DNA from: Haladaptatus halobius
GTDB lineage: Archaea > Halobacteriota > Halobacteria > Halobacteriales > Haladaptataceae
Reading direction: 5' to 3'
NCBI RefSeq assembly: GCF_020618475.1
Contig: NZ_CP085338.1
Span: forward strand, 186,001-250,000
DNA: 64,000 nt
The notes beneath the pieces are model-generated. The model did no database searches and was not told the DNA's origin. It saw only the letters and a list, made by a program, of their open reading frames with translations. Below, one piece after another: positions 9,401-17,861 of this stretch (position 1 is its first letter; each line of letters starts with the position of its first letter). Made by a program: the position numbers and the translations under genes.

Positions 9401-10333
9401 ATGACAGCATCTCTTCCATCAGGCGTCTGGCCGGCGATGGTGACGCCGTTCACCGACTCCAGGGACGTGGACTGGCAGTCACTTGACCGACTCGTCGAGT
9501 GGTACCTAAACACCGGTGCCGACGGCCTGTTTCCGGTATCGCTTTCGAGTGAAATGTACGAACTCACCGATGCTGAGCGGGTTTCTATCGTCGAACGTGT
9601 TGTGGATGTCGCCGACGGCCGCGTCCCAGTGATCGCCACGGGAACCTTCGGTCGCCAGATCAGCGACGAGGCAGCGTTCGTTCGCCGTCTCTCCGACACT
9701 GGGGCGGACGCCATCGTTGTGAACGCTGCCGAAATGGCTGCGGCGGCGGAGACAGACGAGCAGTGGGCTGCGCGGATCGAACAGCTGCTGGCGCTGACCG
9801 ATGGGATTCCGCTGGGACTTTACGAGTGTCCGATCCCATACCATCGGTTGGTCTCGACCAAGACGCTTCGTGACGTGGCCGCGACAGACCGATTCGTCTT
9901 CGTGAAGGACACGTGCTGTGACAGTGAACTGCTAGCCGAACGAGTTAACGCAGTTGCCGCGACGTCAATCGGACTATACAACGCGAACGCACCATTGTTG
10001 CTCGAATCTCTTCGGAACGGCGCGGACGGCTATTGCGGTATCGCAGCGAACTTTTATCCCGGCTTACTTTCATGGCTGTGCGAGAATTACTCGACCGACC
10101 CGAACGTCGCCGCGGCGCTTGGGAGATTCCTCTCGATCGCGGATTATCTCGTCCGCGCGGAGTACCCCGGCGGCGCCAAGCGATACCTTGCTCGGAAGGG
10201 TGTAATCGAGACGGTTCACTGCCGCAGCACGTCGGACTCGGTTTCGGAGGATCACCTCGCGACGTTGGACGCGCTGGAATCGGAAATTGAGGACTGGCGA
10301 GACCGTCTTGGTATCGTCCCTGTTTCGGACTAA
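9401..10333 (+). CDS. DHDPS/N-acetylneuraminate lyase family aldolase
   Basis: A 310-residue class I aldolase of the DapA superfamily. The Schiff-base lysine is K169 (FVFVKDTCC) and the partner tyrosine is Y141 (LGLYECP). The N-terminus (GVWPAMVTPF) is the usual first strand of this TIM barrel. Members cleave or form 2-keto-3-deoxy sugar acids or related keto acids. Given the rhamnosidase 75 bases upstream and dehydrogenase genes nearby, a role on a 2-keto-3-deoxy acid from rhamnose is plausible, but substrate cannot be read from sequence. The start ATG at 9401 gives the standard family N-terminus; an upstream TTG at 9380 is unlikely. Confidence 0.85.
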   Translation: MTASLPSGVWPAMVTPFTDSRDVDWQSLDRLVEWYLNTGADGLFPVSLSSEMYELTDAERVSIVERVVDVADGRVPVIATGTFGRQISDEAAFVRRLSDTGADAIVVNAAEMAAAAETDEQWAARIEQLLALTDGIPLGLYECPIPYHRLVSTKTLRDVAATDRFVFVKDTCCDSELLAERVNAVAATSIGLYNANAPLLLESLRNGADGYCGIAANFYPGLLSWLCENYSTDPNVAAALGRFLSIADYLVRAEYPGGAKRYLARKGVIETVHCRSTSDSVSEDHLATLDALESEIEDWRDRLGIVPVSD

Positions 10334-10343
10334 ACGTCTGTTT

Positions 10344-10975
10344 TCACGACAATGGAAGCGTCACGCGCGGTTCGACTCGGAGCCGAACCGGTTCGAGCAA
10401 GCCACCCGCGTACTGCCGTTCTGAGTCGTACTTATCGAGAAGATCGCCATCCTCACGGAGGAACATGCTGAGTAGCAGTTCGCGATAGTCGTTGGGCGTC
10501 TCGGTGGCGAAGTGGTTCGCGAGGGAATTCGCTACGTCGATCTCGACCATATGTTCTCCAGCCGAAACATGGGCCGTCATGTCGACGGTAAAGGGTGGTG
10601 CGAAGACTGAGCCGACGACCTTGCCGTCAACCGAAATAGTCGCAGATACAGCTACGTTGCCCAGATCAAGTATCATATGAGCGTCGTCGACCGTCGGCAC
10701 GTCTATCGTTTGCAGGTAGATCGCACGCCCAGAGTATGAATCCAGTCCTCGGTGAAGTCCTTAGAGGTGTTCCCCGACGGGCCGTTCAGAATCTTCGAAA
10801 TGAAGCAGACACCAGAGACGCCGTTGTCAGCGAGCGCCTCCAGCTGCTCAGTTATTCGCTCGTGGTCGAGTTCCTCGCCGTCCCACCATCGCGGAACGGG
10901 ATCGTATTCAGGTGCCGGGTCGACGAATTCACTGGCGACAGCGTCGACTACCTCTGAATCGCTCATCGATACCAC
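10344..10975 (-). pseudogene. GH106-like glycoside hydrolase with the central part deleted
   Basis: The minus strand holds two pieces of one large hydrolase. Bases 10975-10745 encode the N-terminus (PRWWDGEEL, then GVCFISKILNGPSGNT and FTEDW). Bases 10740-10344 encode the C-terminal beta-sandwich in another frame (YSGRAIYLQTIDVPTVDDA, then LDLGNVAVSATISVDG), ending in PLS. Intact relatives have many hundreds of residues between these parts, so the catalytic domain is gone and the junction near 10740 is out of frame. It is convergent with the aldolase gene, 10 bases away. The family call (GH106 or a close relative) rests on recalled motifs. Confidence 0.75.
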
Positions 10976-11089
10976 TTCTCACAGTCAGTAAATGAACATC
11001 TGCCTCCGACCGACGACTGCGCTTGCTACGCGCTCTGGCGACATCCGCGGGACACAGTTTTATTTCTCTTCCGGCAGACGTTCGAAGCA

Positions 11090-12064
11090 ATGCCACCGAA
11101 TGACCCAGTACGAGCAGCCGTCGTCGGCTGCGGCGGCGCAGGACGGAATCACGCAGTGGGGTATCGACGGTCGTCAAACGCCGAACTGATCGGGGTCTGC
11201 GACCTCGACGCAGAGCGAGCAGCCGAACTGGAGGGCGAACACGACGTCCCCTCATTCGATGATCTGTCTGCCCTGATGGCGGATCTCGAACCCGACGTTG
11301 TCTCGGTCGCAACTCCGGAGAAACACCACGTTGAGCCGACGATCACTGCGCTCCAAGGCGGTGCGGACGTCCTCTGTGAGAAGATTATGGCCGAGTCCGT
11401 AGTGGACGGGCAACGAATGGTTGAGGTCGCTGAAGAAACAGGACGAACGCTCGCTGTTGACTACAATTACCGGCACATGCCTTCGTTCAGGCGTATAGCA
11501 GATGCGATTGACAAGGGCGAACTGGGTGATGTCCACCTCGTGAGTGTCGACGTCCATGCCTACGGATGGCATCACGTTCTGGATCTACTCGTGTTCCTCC
11601 TCGGAGAACCCAAGTCGGTTCGCGCTACGCTGAACCATGATCCGACAGTGGTCGAAGAGCAGTTCCGCCTCGATGATATCCTGTACGTTCCCTCTCACGC
11701 TGCTTCAGTAACATTGGATTTCGACGAGGGGACATTCGCGTCGGTCTCAGCGTCAATTCACACCTCGTTGGACGATCATCTCATCGATCTTGCCGTGTAC
11801 GCTGATGGCGGACGTGTTCGGCTCACGGGGATGACACCGAGCGATAGCACCGGAACAGTCGCACCAGGCCCGCTTACCGACGATTTGCGAAATATTGAAT
11901 CGAATACTCTTGAAGAGTCGTTCGAATCCTCAGTCGAGGCGTTCGTCGATGCGATTCAGGCCAGCGAACGTCCGCCGACCACGGGTGCCGACGGGCTTCG
12001 TCGGCTGGAACTCGAACGCGCTGTGGTCGAGTCGGCCGAATCCGAGGAGTGGATCAGCCTATGA
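11090..12064 (+). CDS. Gfo/Idh/MocA family oxidoreductase
   Basis: A 324-residue NAD(P)-dependent sugar or polyol dehydrogenase. The Rossmann motif VVGCGGAGRNH is at residues 8-18, and the nucleotide-binding CEK (near 100) replaces the common EKP. A C-terminal alpha/beta substrate domain follows. The ATG at 11090 lies about 27 bases after a TTTTATTT box. The stop overlaps the next start by four bases (ATGA), so it is translated with the TIM-barrel isomerase that follows. Such pairs oxidise and isomerise unusual sugars; the substrate is unknown, and the neighbouring rhamnosidase suggests deoxysugars. Confidence 0.88.
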   Translation: MPPNDPVRAAVVGCGGAGRNHAVGYRRSSNAELIGVCDLDAERAAELEGEHDVPSFDDLSALMADLEPDVVSVATPEKHHVEPTITALQGGADVLCEKIMAESVVDGQRMVEVAEETGRTLAVDYNYRHMPSFRRIADAIDKGELGDVHLVSVDVHAYGWHHVLDLLVFLLGEPKSVRATLNHDPTVVEEQFRLDDILYVPSHAASVTLDFDEGTFASVSASIHTSLDDHLIDLAVYADGGRVRLTGMTPSDSTGTVAPGPLTDDLRNIESNTLEESFESSVEAFVDAIQASERPPTTGADGLRRLELERAVVESAESEEWISL

Positions 12065-12846
12065 AAGTTGCTGGATCGACATTGCTCTACAGTCGTCTTT
12101 CGCTCAACGAGACGTGTCGGCGCCTGTCCGACTTGGGATTTGATGCGATCGACGTTGGAATGCAGGAGGGTTGGGCTCACGTGGCTCCCAGCGAGGCTGT
12201 CGGTGCAGTTGACGCTGCAGCGCTCCGGATCGAGACCGCGTGTACAGAAGCGAATATTGATCCCGTCGCGATCAACGTTAGCGCCGGTGAGGTCGATCTC
12301 GATACCGAAATCGAGCGGGTCAAGGCCGTTGCCGATGTCGCCGACGCACTCGATATCGACGTGGTAACGCTACCCGCTGCGCAGACAGACACATTACTGG
12401 CTGCCGATCTCGATCGATTCAGTGCGCTCGTCGACGCCGTTGCAGATCGAGACGTTATTCTAACCGTCGAAACACATTGGGGGACTCATACCGAAGAGCC
12501 CGCCGTCGCTGCCGAATACGCGGCAGCCGTACCTGGACTAGCATATACGCTTGATCCCGGACATTATTTTATCGGGAATCACGATATTCAACCACCGTAC
12601 CGTGATCTGTTAGCAGATATTGAGCACGTGCACATTAGACAAGCGGGAATCGGCTGGGAAGAGATTCAACAGCCCGTCCAGGATGGGAGCATCGATATTG
12701 AAGCATTTATCGACGATCTGCGTGGCGCTGAATACGATGGCGTTGTCACTGTTGAGTACATTGACTCGTTAGAGAACGTTGATCCACAGGCGGCACAGTG
12801 CCAGGCTGTAACGATGCGTGAGGTGTTGCGAGAGTGTTTAAAGTAA
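12061..12846 (+). CDS. sugar phosphate isomerase/epimerase-like TIM-barrel protein
   Basis: A 261-residue protein of the AP-endonuclease-2/xylose-isomerase-like barrel family. Metal-site features are visible: ETHWGTH near residue 137, LDPGHY near 165, HVHIRQAG near 190 and VEYID near 230. The ATG at 12061 overlaps the stop of the dehydrogenase (ATGA), which settles the start against an upstream in-frame GTG. The two genes probably form one unit. A similar isomerase next to Gfo/Idh/MocA genes occurs at 59.2 kb. The exact sugar is not readable. Confidence 0.87.
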   Translation: MKVAGSTLLYSRLSLNETCRRLSDLGFDAIDVGMQEGWAHVAPSEAVGAVDAAALRIETACTEANIDPVAINVSAGEVDLDTEIERVKAVADVADALDIDVVTLPAAQTDTLLAADLDRFSALVDAVADRDVILTVETHWGTHTEEPAVAAEYAAAVPGLAYTLDPGHYFIGNHDIQPPYRDLLADIEHVHIRQAGIGWEEIQQPVQDGSIDIEAFIDDLRGAEYDGVVTVEYIDSLENVDPQAAQCQAVTMREVLRECLK

Positions 12847-13882
12847 TTTATAGTAAGGTTCTATATTTGGCGGCTCACAGACTTCCTCCTGAAGCGGTGT
12901 GGAACGGGAGATGACGTATTCTCCGGTGTTGGAAGCTGGGAAGCGATCGACTTGATTGTCTCTGCGTTAGTTCCGTCTAATTGAGGAATTCTCTGACTCT
13001 TGATTCGTGTTTTACGAGTGGTAACGCTACTACGATCTAGACGGATTTTGCATATTCGATCTTCTGAGGCAGCTCTCTTCCGAATCATCATGAATCCAAT
13101 TCTGTATTCTCCACACAGGGAGCTAATTTTCTAGAAACGATGACGCGTCAGTATACATTCTCCGAAGGTCTGTGATTGTTCGCCATATGCGGAAGTTGAG
13201 ACTGCCATTCTCAATGCACGAGCAAATAGCCTGCAAAATCCGTTTTTTCAGACTTAGGGGGAATCTTCGAATGGTTTCTCCTTGCGAAACACTTTATCAG
13301 TTGGCCTTCACACATCTCGGCATCTTTCCCACAGTGATCGAAATCGATTGGCTCCGTCTCCACCAACTCACAGAGGGGGTCGAACCCCTATACATCTATG
13401 AGTATTATGCGAAGAGTGAGACGATTGCGGAAGAGACGAAATACCCGTCCTGAGATCCACACCAAATACTCAAAGAGACGTGGCACATTTCGACACCTTC
13501 GAGCAGAGGTGGGACGACGCTGAGGATGCTGTCTATGGAATCTTCTCACGGGAATCGGAGGACAGGGCGGACGAATTTGCAGGGACAAGTGAACTCCATC
13601 TCAATTAGGAGAAATGGACGGAAAATCTTGGAATTTGGCTGCGCAAACCGTTTTGGGATCACGGTCATTCTGGCGAGCGGTGGTCTTGCTGGTACAGGCC
13701 GAGCTAATAGATAGGTACGAACGATCACCGATTGTAATAGCGAATTGGGGTTCTCACGTTGCTGAAGAAGCAAACTAGAGTTGGATAGAAGGCCGTCTTC
13801 TTCGAGTGGCAGCTTTGATGATGAGTGGTGACGCTACTGAGCTAATTATTCACTTTGACCATAAGTAGAATTTTTGAAAGAA

Positions 13883-14008
13883 ATGCCGACTGAAGGCGAG
13901 GTCGAGGCCCTTCACCTTCCTCTGTTCAATTGGGAGCATGCATACAGCCCCTCTGTACCTGACGTGGTCTCATCTTCCCAAATTACTGTATTTGATATAG
14001 CCACATGA
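13883..14008 (+). CDS. short acidic open frame, perhaps a truncated gene start
   Basis: The frame encodes 41 residues beginning MPTEGEVEALHLPLFNWEHA. Composition is haloarchaeal and there are no basic shadow-like runs, but the frame ends at once in a decayed region. It may be the first part of a broken gene. I do not recognise it. Confidence 0.25.
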   Translation: MPTEGEVEALHLPLFNWEHAYSPSVPDVVSSSQITVFDIAT

Positions 14009-14079
14009 GGTTTAAAAAGTGGTGATCTGCGGCGTTAGATACTCTACCTCTGAGATTCGGCGAAATATTGGTTTATCTA

Positions 14080-14157
14080 TTCACTTCCGCATATTGCAGT
14101 AATAGGAAGTGGATTCAACCAGGTCACCGCCCTCGAAGAAGCACGTAATCGCCTCTG
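14080..14157 (+). repeat. diverged repeat, copy A
   Basis: The core ATAGGAAGTGGATTCAACC is followed by ACCGCCCTCGAAGAAGCAC. Related copies lie at 56168-56250 (B) and 57299-57372 (C), with the same order of blocks: CACTTC or ACTTCTCCAC, then GGAAGTG, then CGCCCTC and GAAG.AC. In the frame reading VIGSG/IIGSE...AL.EA all three look coding-derived, so they are probably remnants of one gene family. This copy runs into a stop (TGA) at its right end. Confidence 0.55.
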
Positions 14158-14507
14158 AATCTGCATAAGTTATCCATGCCCGGTCTCCTGTGATTCAGTG
14201 GTTGATGAATGAGAAGAGTAAGCTCGAAGCTGAACTGCGCGCAGTGAGCTAAGAATTCGATACCGATTTTGTAGACTCACTGACCAACAGTCATTAGAAT
14301 TGTTCCATGTGATGATACTTCGTGGGCGGATCTCAAAATATCAGTTTCATAGAGATATGTGCATTTCTATCTCTTACTTCCGAATTATTCATCGGCGAGG
14401 TCACGGCATTCATAGGTAATGGATCATCGAGATGAAGCTCCCTAATAACTGTTCCAGCGTATTAAGACCCAAATTACTATTTAGCGAGCCGACGGTGGTG
14501 CTAGGTC

Positions 14508-15440
14508 ATGTTCTCAGTCAAACATCCGTTAACGGATGCACCGATTGACGAAGCGAGGATTGAACGTGTCTTCGCGGAAGTTCAGCGCGAATTTCCGTTT
14601 GGTTCGGAGTATCTGAACGGTAAATTGGGTAGGACAAAGACCATCATATCGCTGATCGCCGGCGAATACCCTCCCGGATCGAATGTGCTGTCGATAGGTA
14701 GCGGACCATGCGACTTCGAAGCCGTGCTCTCTCGTCTCGGATACTCAATTACGGCGATCGACGATCTCAATGATCAGTGGCATCAGCTTGGGAACAATCG
14801 AGAGCGAATCAAAGAATTCGCCGATCGAGTCGGAGTTGATTTCAAAGCTGCGGCCGCAGGATCCACCGATCTTCCTAAAAGTCATTGGGACGTCGTCCTC
14901 GCGCTCGACGTAATTGAGCACATCTCGACGCCGCGTGAGTTCTTAAACGCAGCAGTTTCCCATTTGAAGACGGGTGGAAGGCTCATCTTGTTAACGCCAA
15001 ACGGAGTTCACCTCATAAACCGTATTAAAGTAGCATTCGGTCGGTCGCACCAAGTCAGTGCGGACTACCTCTACTGGAACGTGGGGGAGTTTCGCAGCCA
15101 CATCAAGGAATACACGCCCCGTGAGTTGCGTCGGATGCTGGAATACCATGATATGCGACACATCGAGACCACGTTGATTAATCAGGGAGTCGATAAGACG
15201 GTGGCAAGAAGTGATAGCCGATTCCTCCCATACGCGGCGGGATTATATAAACGAGTGACGAACCTCGATCCTAATTTCCGAGACACACAAGTAGTTACCG
15301 CAGAGAAGCCGTCGAGTTGGAAACCTATCAATCCGTCGACCACCGAACTCCGGCAACACTACAAATACCTTGACAAGTATAATCTGGACGAACTGAGCGA
15401 CGAAGAGATGTTAAGCGTCCTGCAGAACAAGTCCGAATAA
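14508..15440 (+). CDS. class I SAM-dependent methyltransferase
   Basis: A 310-residue soluble protein with the Rossmann-type methyltransferase core. Motif I is VLSIGSGPCDFE (near residue 65), the acidic residue at the end of strand 2 is in TAIDD, motif post-II is VVLALDVIEHI, and GGRLILLTPNG follows. The target is unknown; similar proteins modify glycans, lipids or quinones. A TATA-like ACTATTTAG (14477-14485) about 25 bases upstream supports the ATG at 14508. It stands alone between relic DNA and an insertion element, and may belong to the glycan functions further right or be cargo left by rearrangement. Confidence 0.85.
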   Translation: MFSVKHPLTDAPIDEARIERVFAEVQREFPFGSEYLNGKLGRTKTIISLIAGEYPPGSNVLSIGSGPCDFEAVLSRLGYSITAIDDLNDQWHQLGNNRERIKEFADRVGVDFKAAAAGSTDLPKSHWDVVLALDVIEHISTPREFLNAAVSHLKTGGRLILLTPNGVHLINRIKVAFGRSHQVSADYLYWNVGEFRSHIKEYTPRELRRMLEYHDMRHIETTLINQGVDKTVARSDSRFLPYAAGLYKRVTNLDPNFRDTQVVTAEKPSSWKPINPSTTELRQHYKYLDKYNLDELSDEEMLSVLQNKSE

Positions 15441-15727
15441 AAATCAATTCCGGTTTGAATGTTTTTAATGTCAGTCTAAACGCGGAAGCCGCAGTAACGA
15501 TAGTTCCTCTCATTTGAGGGCATAAATAAATGTACGGAGATACGCCGAACCGACCAAATCAAGGCTGTCGGTGACGAGTTTCGTGTTGACGTCAGTGAGG
15601 TTATAGTTTGAACAGGCGCAATACCACGGTCTTTAGGCCGTGGATACGCGCCGTACACTTGCTGACACACCCGTCGCCAATGGCCGGGCCGGATATTCCA
15701 CGCTGAATCAGAAATATTATGTTTTCG

Positions 15728-15751
15728 GCCTTCATAACTGGTTATGAAGGC
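15728..15751. promoter_or_regulatory. perfect palindrome just before tnpB
   Basis: GCCTTCATAAC and GTTATGAAGGC form an exact 11-base inverted repeat separated by TG, ending eight bases before the tnpB ATG. It could be an operator, an RNA hairpin hiding the start, or part of the element's left-end structure. Confidence 0.6.
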
Positions 15752-15759
15752 AAAATCCA

Positions 15760-17028
15760 ATGCGAACCGTCCGAACATTCGAGGCTACACTCACAAACCC
15801 AAAACAGGTAAGTGACGACCTCGACCAACTCGGATGGGCCGCGTCCAAACTCTGGAACGTCGGTCGCTACTACGCAGACGAACGATGGGACACGACGGGC
15901 GAGATTCCCGATGACGGGGAACTCAAAGCCGAACTCAAAGGCCACGAACGCTATACGGATCTTCATTCCCAATCCAGTCAGCGCGTTCTCGAAGAACTTG
16001 CTGAAGCGTTCACCGGCTGGGTCACAAAGCGCCGGAACGGCGACAATCGTTGCCGACCGCCCGGTTTCCGCAAACACGGGGATTCACACCCACGTTCGAC
16101 GGTGTCGTTCAAAGCGGCTGGCTTTAAGCATGATACACAGTATCAACGCGTTCGCCTCTCGAAAGGCCGCAACCTCAAAGAACACCGCTCGGACTTCATT
16201 CTGTGTGAGTATCAGACTCGCCCGGATATTGATCTAACCGAGTGGGACATCCAACAGGTTCGTGCCGTCTACGAGCGTGACGAGTGGCGGCTTCAATTCG
16301 TCTGCCGAACGACGATAGACCCCGAACCGCCGGGCGACGAAATAGCTGGGATAGATCTCGGAATCTGTAATTTCGTCGCTCTTTTGTTTGGCGGTGAGTC
16401 AATTCTATTCCCCGGAAACGTCCTAAAAGAGGATGAATACTACTTTGGGAAAGAGAAAGCCAAGTGTGATGATTCCCGTTCGCGAAAGCGAATGCGAATC
16501 GATTGCAAACGCACCGACCGACGGTCGCACTTCCTCCACTCACTCACGAAACACATCGTTTCCGAATGCGTTGAGAGACACGTCGGAACTATCGTCGTGG
16601 GAGATCTCGGCGGAATCCGTGACGACAAAAACGGTGACTCTCGAAATTGGGGAACGCACGGCAATCTTGACTTGCATGGATGGGCGTTTGACCGGTTCAC
16701 CACGTTACTCGACTACAAGGCCGAAGCTGATGGCATCGAGGTTGAGTTAATTTCGGAACGCAACACGTCGAAGTCGTGTTCGGTTTGTGGAACGGTCGAT
16801 GGCGACCAGCGGGTTGAACGCGGGTTGTACGTCTGCGACGAATGCGAGATGGCGATGAATGCCGATGTGAACGGTGCTGAGAATATTCGACAAAAAGTAA
16901 CTCCGAGTCTCGTCTGTGATGGAGGAGATAGGAGTACCGGCTGGTTGGCACAGCCAGCGGTTCACTTGTTCGACCGTCGTGAGGGCTGTTTCGCCCCACG
17001 AGAACAGGTTGGTAACCGCGAACCCTAA
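15760..17028 (+). CDS. tnpB: TnpB RNA-guided endonuclease-like protein (element 1)
   Basis: A 422-residue OrfB/TnpB protein. The RuvC-like core is visible: GIDLGICNF with D199, the RuvC-II strand TIVVGDLGGIR at 278-288, and NADVNGAEN with D369. A CSVC...CDEC zinc ribbon (C340, C343, C359, C362) lies between them. At the position where TnpB usually has Glu (VVEDL) this protein has Gly281, followed by D282. Either the acidic residue has moved or cleavage is lost. TnpB proteins use an RNA from the element's right end to recognise DNA near the insertion site. The 49-residue tail after the last Asp is retained and the length is normal. Confidence 0.9.
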   Translation: MRTVRTFEATLTNPKQVSDDLDQLGWAASKLWNVGRYYADERWDTTGEIPDDGELKAELKGHERYTDLHSQSSQRVLEELAEAFTGWVTKRRNGDNRCRPPGFRKHGDSHPRSTVSFKAAGFKHDTQYQRVRLSKGRNLKEHRSDFILCEYQTRPDIDLTEWDIQQVRAVYERDEWRLQFVCRTTIDPEPPGDEIAGIDLGICNFVALLFGGESILFPGNVLKEDEYYFGKEKAKCDDSRSRKRMRIDCKRTDRRSHFLHSLTKHIVSECVERHVGTIVVGDLGGIRDDKNGDSRNWGTHGNLDLHGWAFDRFTTLLDYKAEADGIEVELISERNTSKSCSVCGTVDGDQRVERGLYVCDECEMAMNADVNGAENIRQKVTPSLVCDGGDRSTGWLAQPAVHLFDRREGCFAPREQVGNREP

Positions 17029-17085
17029 TATCCCAACTGCGGTCGGGATTCCCGCGTCTTCAGGCGCGGGAGGATGTCAATACTC
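16930..17085 (+). ncRNA. candidate omega/reRNA from the right end of element 1
   Basis: In this family the guide RNA scaffold covers the 3' end of tnpB and the right-end hairpin, and the guide is read from flanking DNA. The hairpin CCCGCG-tcttcagg-CGCGGG (17051-17070) and the AGGATGTCAAT end fit that arrangement. Limits are inferred from the family, not seen directly. Confidence 0.4.
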
Positions 17086-17164
17086 GGAACGCCGTCAGTC
17101 TCGGTATTCCTTGATGAATCGTCGAAGCCGAGCGTTTCGTTCAAACACTGACGTAGGAGATGAG

Positions 17165-17462
17165 TCAGTTCTCGGGTATGGCAGCGGTCGTTCTATCGAT
17201 TTCATCATTTAAATCCTTAATTCGGAGCGTCACCGTCACGGATCTACCGTCTGGCATGGAAACGAAAACCCAACTGCCGAACAGTCGTACAGACCGTCAT
17301 TGTCGATGTCCCATTCGTACCTGAGTTCGCAGCCCTCCGAGCCGAATGCATCGAGCTGACGAGTCGTCGCTATCGAGGTCGCGCGAATCAAGAGTCGGCA
17401 TCGCGTCGATGCGAGCCTTCGGCCGTAGACACTCGTCGCCGTCGTCCGGCGCATCGTCTATC
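17165..17462 (-). pseudogene. remnant of a PKD-domain surface protein
   Basis: Read on the minus strand in three frames, this stretch gives PKARIDAMPTLDSRD, then GSEGCELRYEWDIDNDGLYD (the PKD signature), then VSMPDGRSVTVTLRIKD and an ending AAIPEN before a stop at 17165-17167. At least two frameshifts separate the parts and no start is left. PKD domains occur in extracellular haloarchaeal proteins. From 17086 to 17164 and 17463 to 17693 I see no gene, only AT-rich sequence with TATA-like stretches. Confidence 0.6.
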
Positions 17463-17693
17463 GGGAGCCGACGGTCGTCGCTCGGCCGCTTTCCTCACGA
17501 ATCGGGGACGAAGAGGTCAGGCGGGAGGAGTGACCACTCAAACAACGTGGAGCAGAGCGGCACGATAGAATATCTTAAATTCTACATATTTTGGTGTTAA
17601 ACACCTATTCCCACCGCTTTGACTAGAATTATAAATTATAATGTTTGTATTCAGGCTCCTCATGACAATTTTACTCCCAAAATTAAACGAATT

Positions 17694-17861
17694 ATGGTCC
17701 AGGGTAAAACCATAGACCGAGAAATGACTGAGATCAGTGTAAACGATCGGAGTGGAAACTGCCGAAGACTCAATGACGAGAATTCAGAGCTGGCCATAGA
17801 CATCCGTCGACACTCGGGCGGCCAAGCCGACTTCGGGTACTCATCAAAGGAGGGTGAGTGA
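17694..17861 (+). CDS. possible 55-residue protein coupled to the beta-helix gene
   Basis: The frame from the ATG at 17694 encodes a polar 55-residue peptide starting MVQGKTIDREMTEISVND. Its stop codon directly abuts the ATG of the next gene, and its last codons contain AAGGAGGGTGAG, a strong Shine-Dalgarno sequence for that gene. A TATA-rich stretch (TATAAATTATAA) lies at 17629-17640. The arrangement suggests a small leader gene; no family was recognised. Confidence 0.45.
   Translation: MVQGKTIDREMTEISVNDRSGNCRRLNDENSELAIDIRRHSGGQADFGYSSKEGE

Larger units (their letters stand above)
12847..14507. other. relic-rich stretch without a convincing gene
   Basis: About 1.7 kb with broken frames and lower G+C than the flanks by eye. 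Coding-like scraps occur. Near 13490-13604 one frame reads WDDAEDAVYGIFSRESEDR, acidic in the haloarchaeal manner, and then stops. A 41-residue open frame lies at 13883-14008, and a diverged repeat at 14080-14157. A TATA box for the methyltransferase lies near 14480. I could not assign the scraps to a family. Confidence 0.6.
15615..17081 (+). mobile_element. IS1341-type (IS200/IS605 family) element with tnpB only
   Basis: The element has a left-end hairpin (CCACGG...CCGTGG, 15624-15643, with outer arms GGCGC/GCGCC at 15615 and 15648), a tnpB gene and a right-end hairpin (CCCGCG...CGCGGG, 17051-17070) followed by AGGATGTCAAT. Hairpin ends without terminal inverted repeats, and no Y1 transposase gene, define this type. 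Exact termini are approximate. From 15441 to 15614 there is no gene, though a frame with RTDQIKAVGDEFRVDV hints at another relic. Confidence 0.8.

Noticed and set aside
15441..15614. IS200-type tnpA gene upstream of element 1 tnpB
   Set aside because: A short frame (RTDQIKAVGDEFRVDV) is present, but neither the HUH motif nor a catalytic Tyr context could be found.
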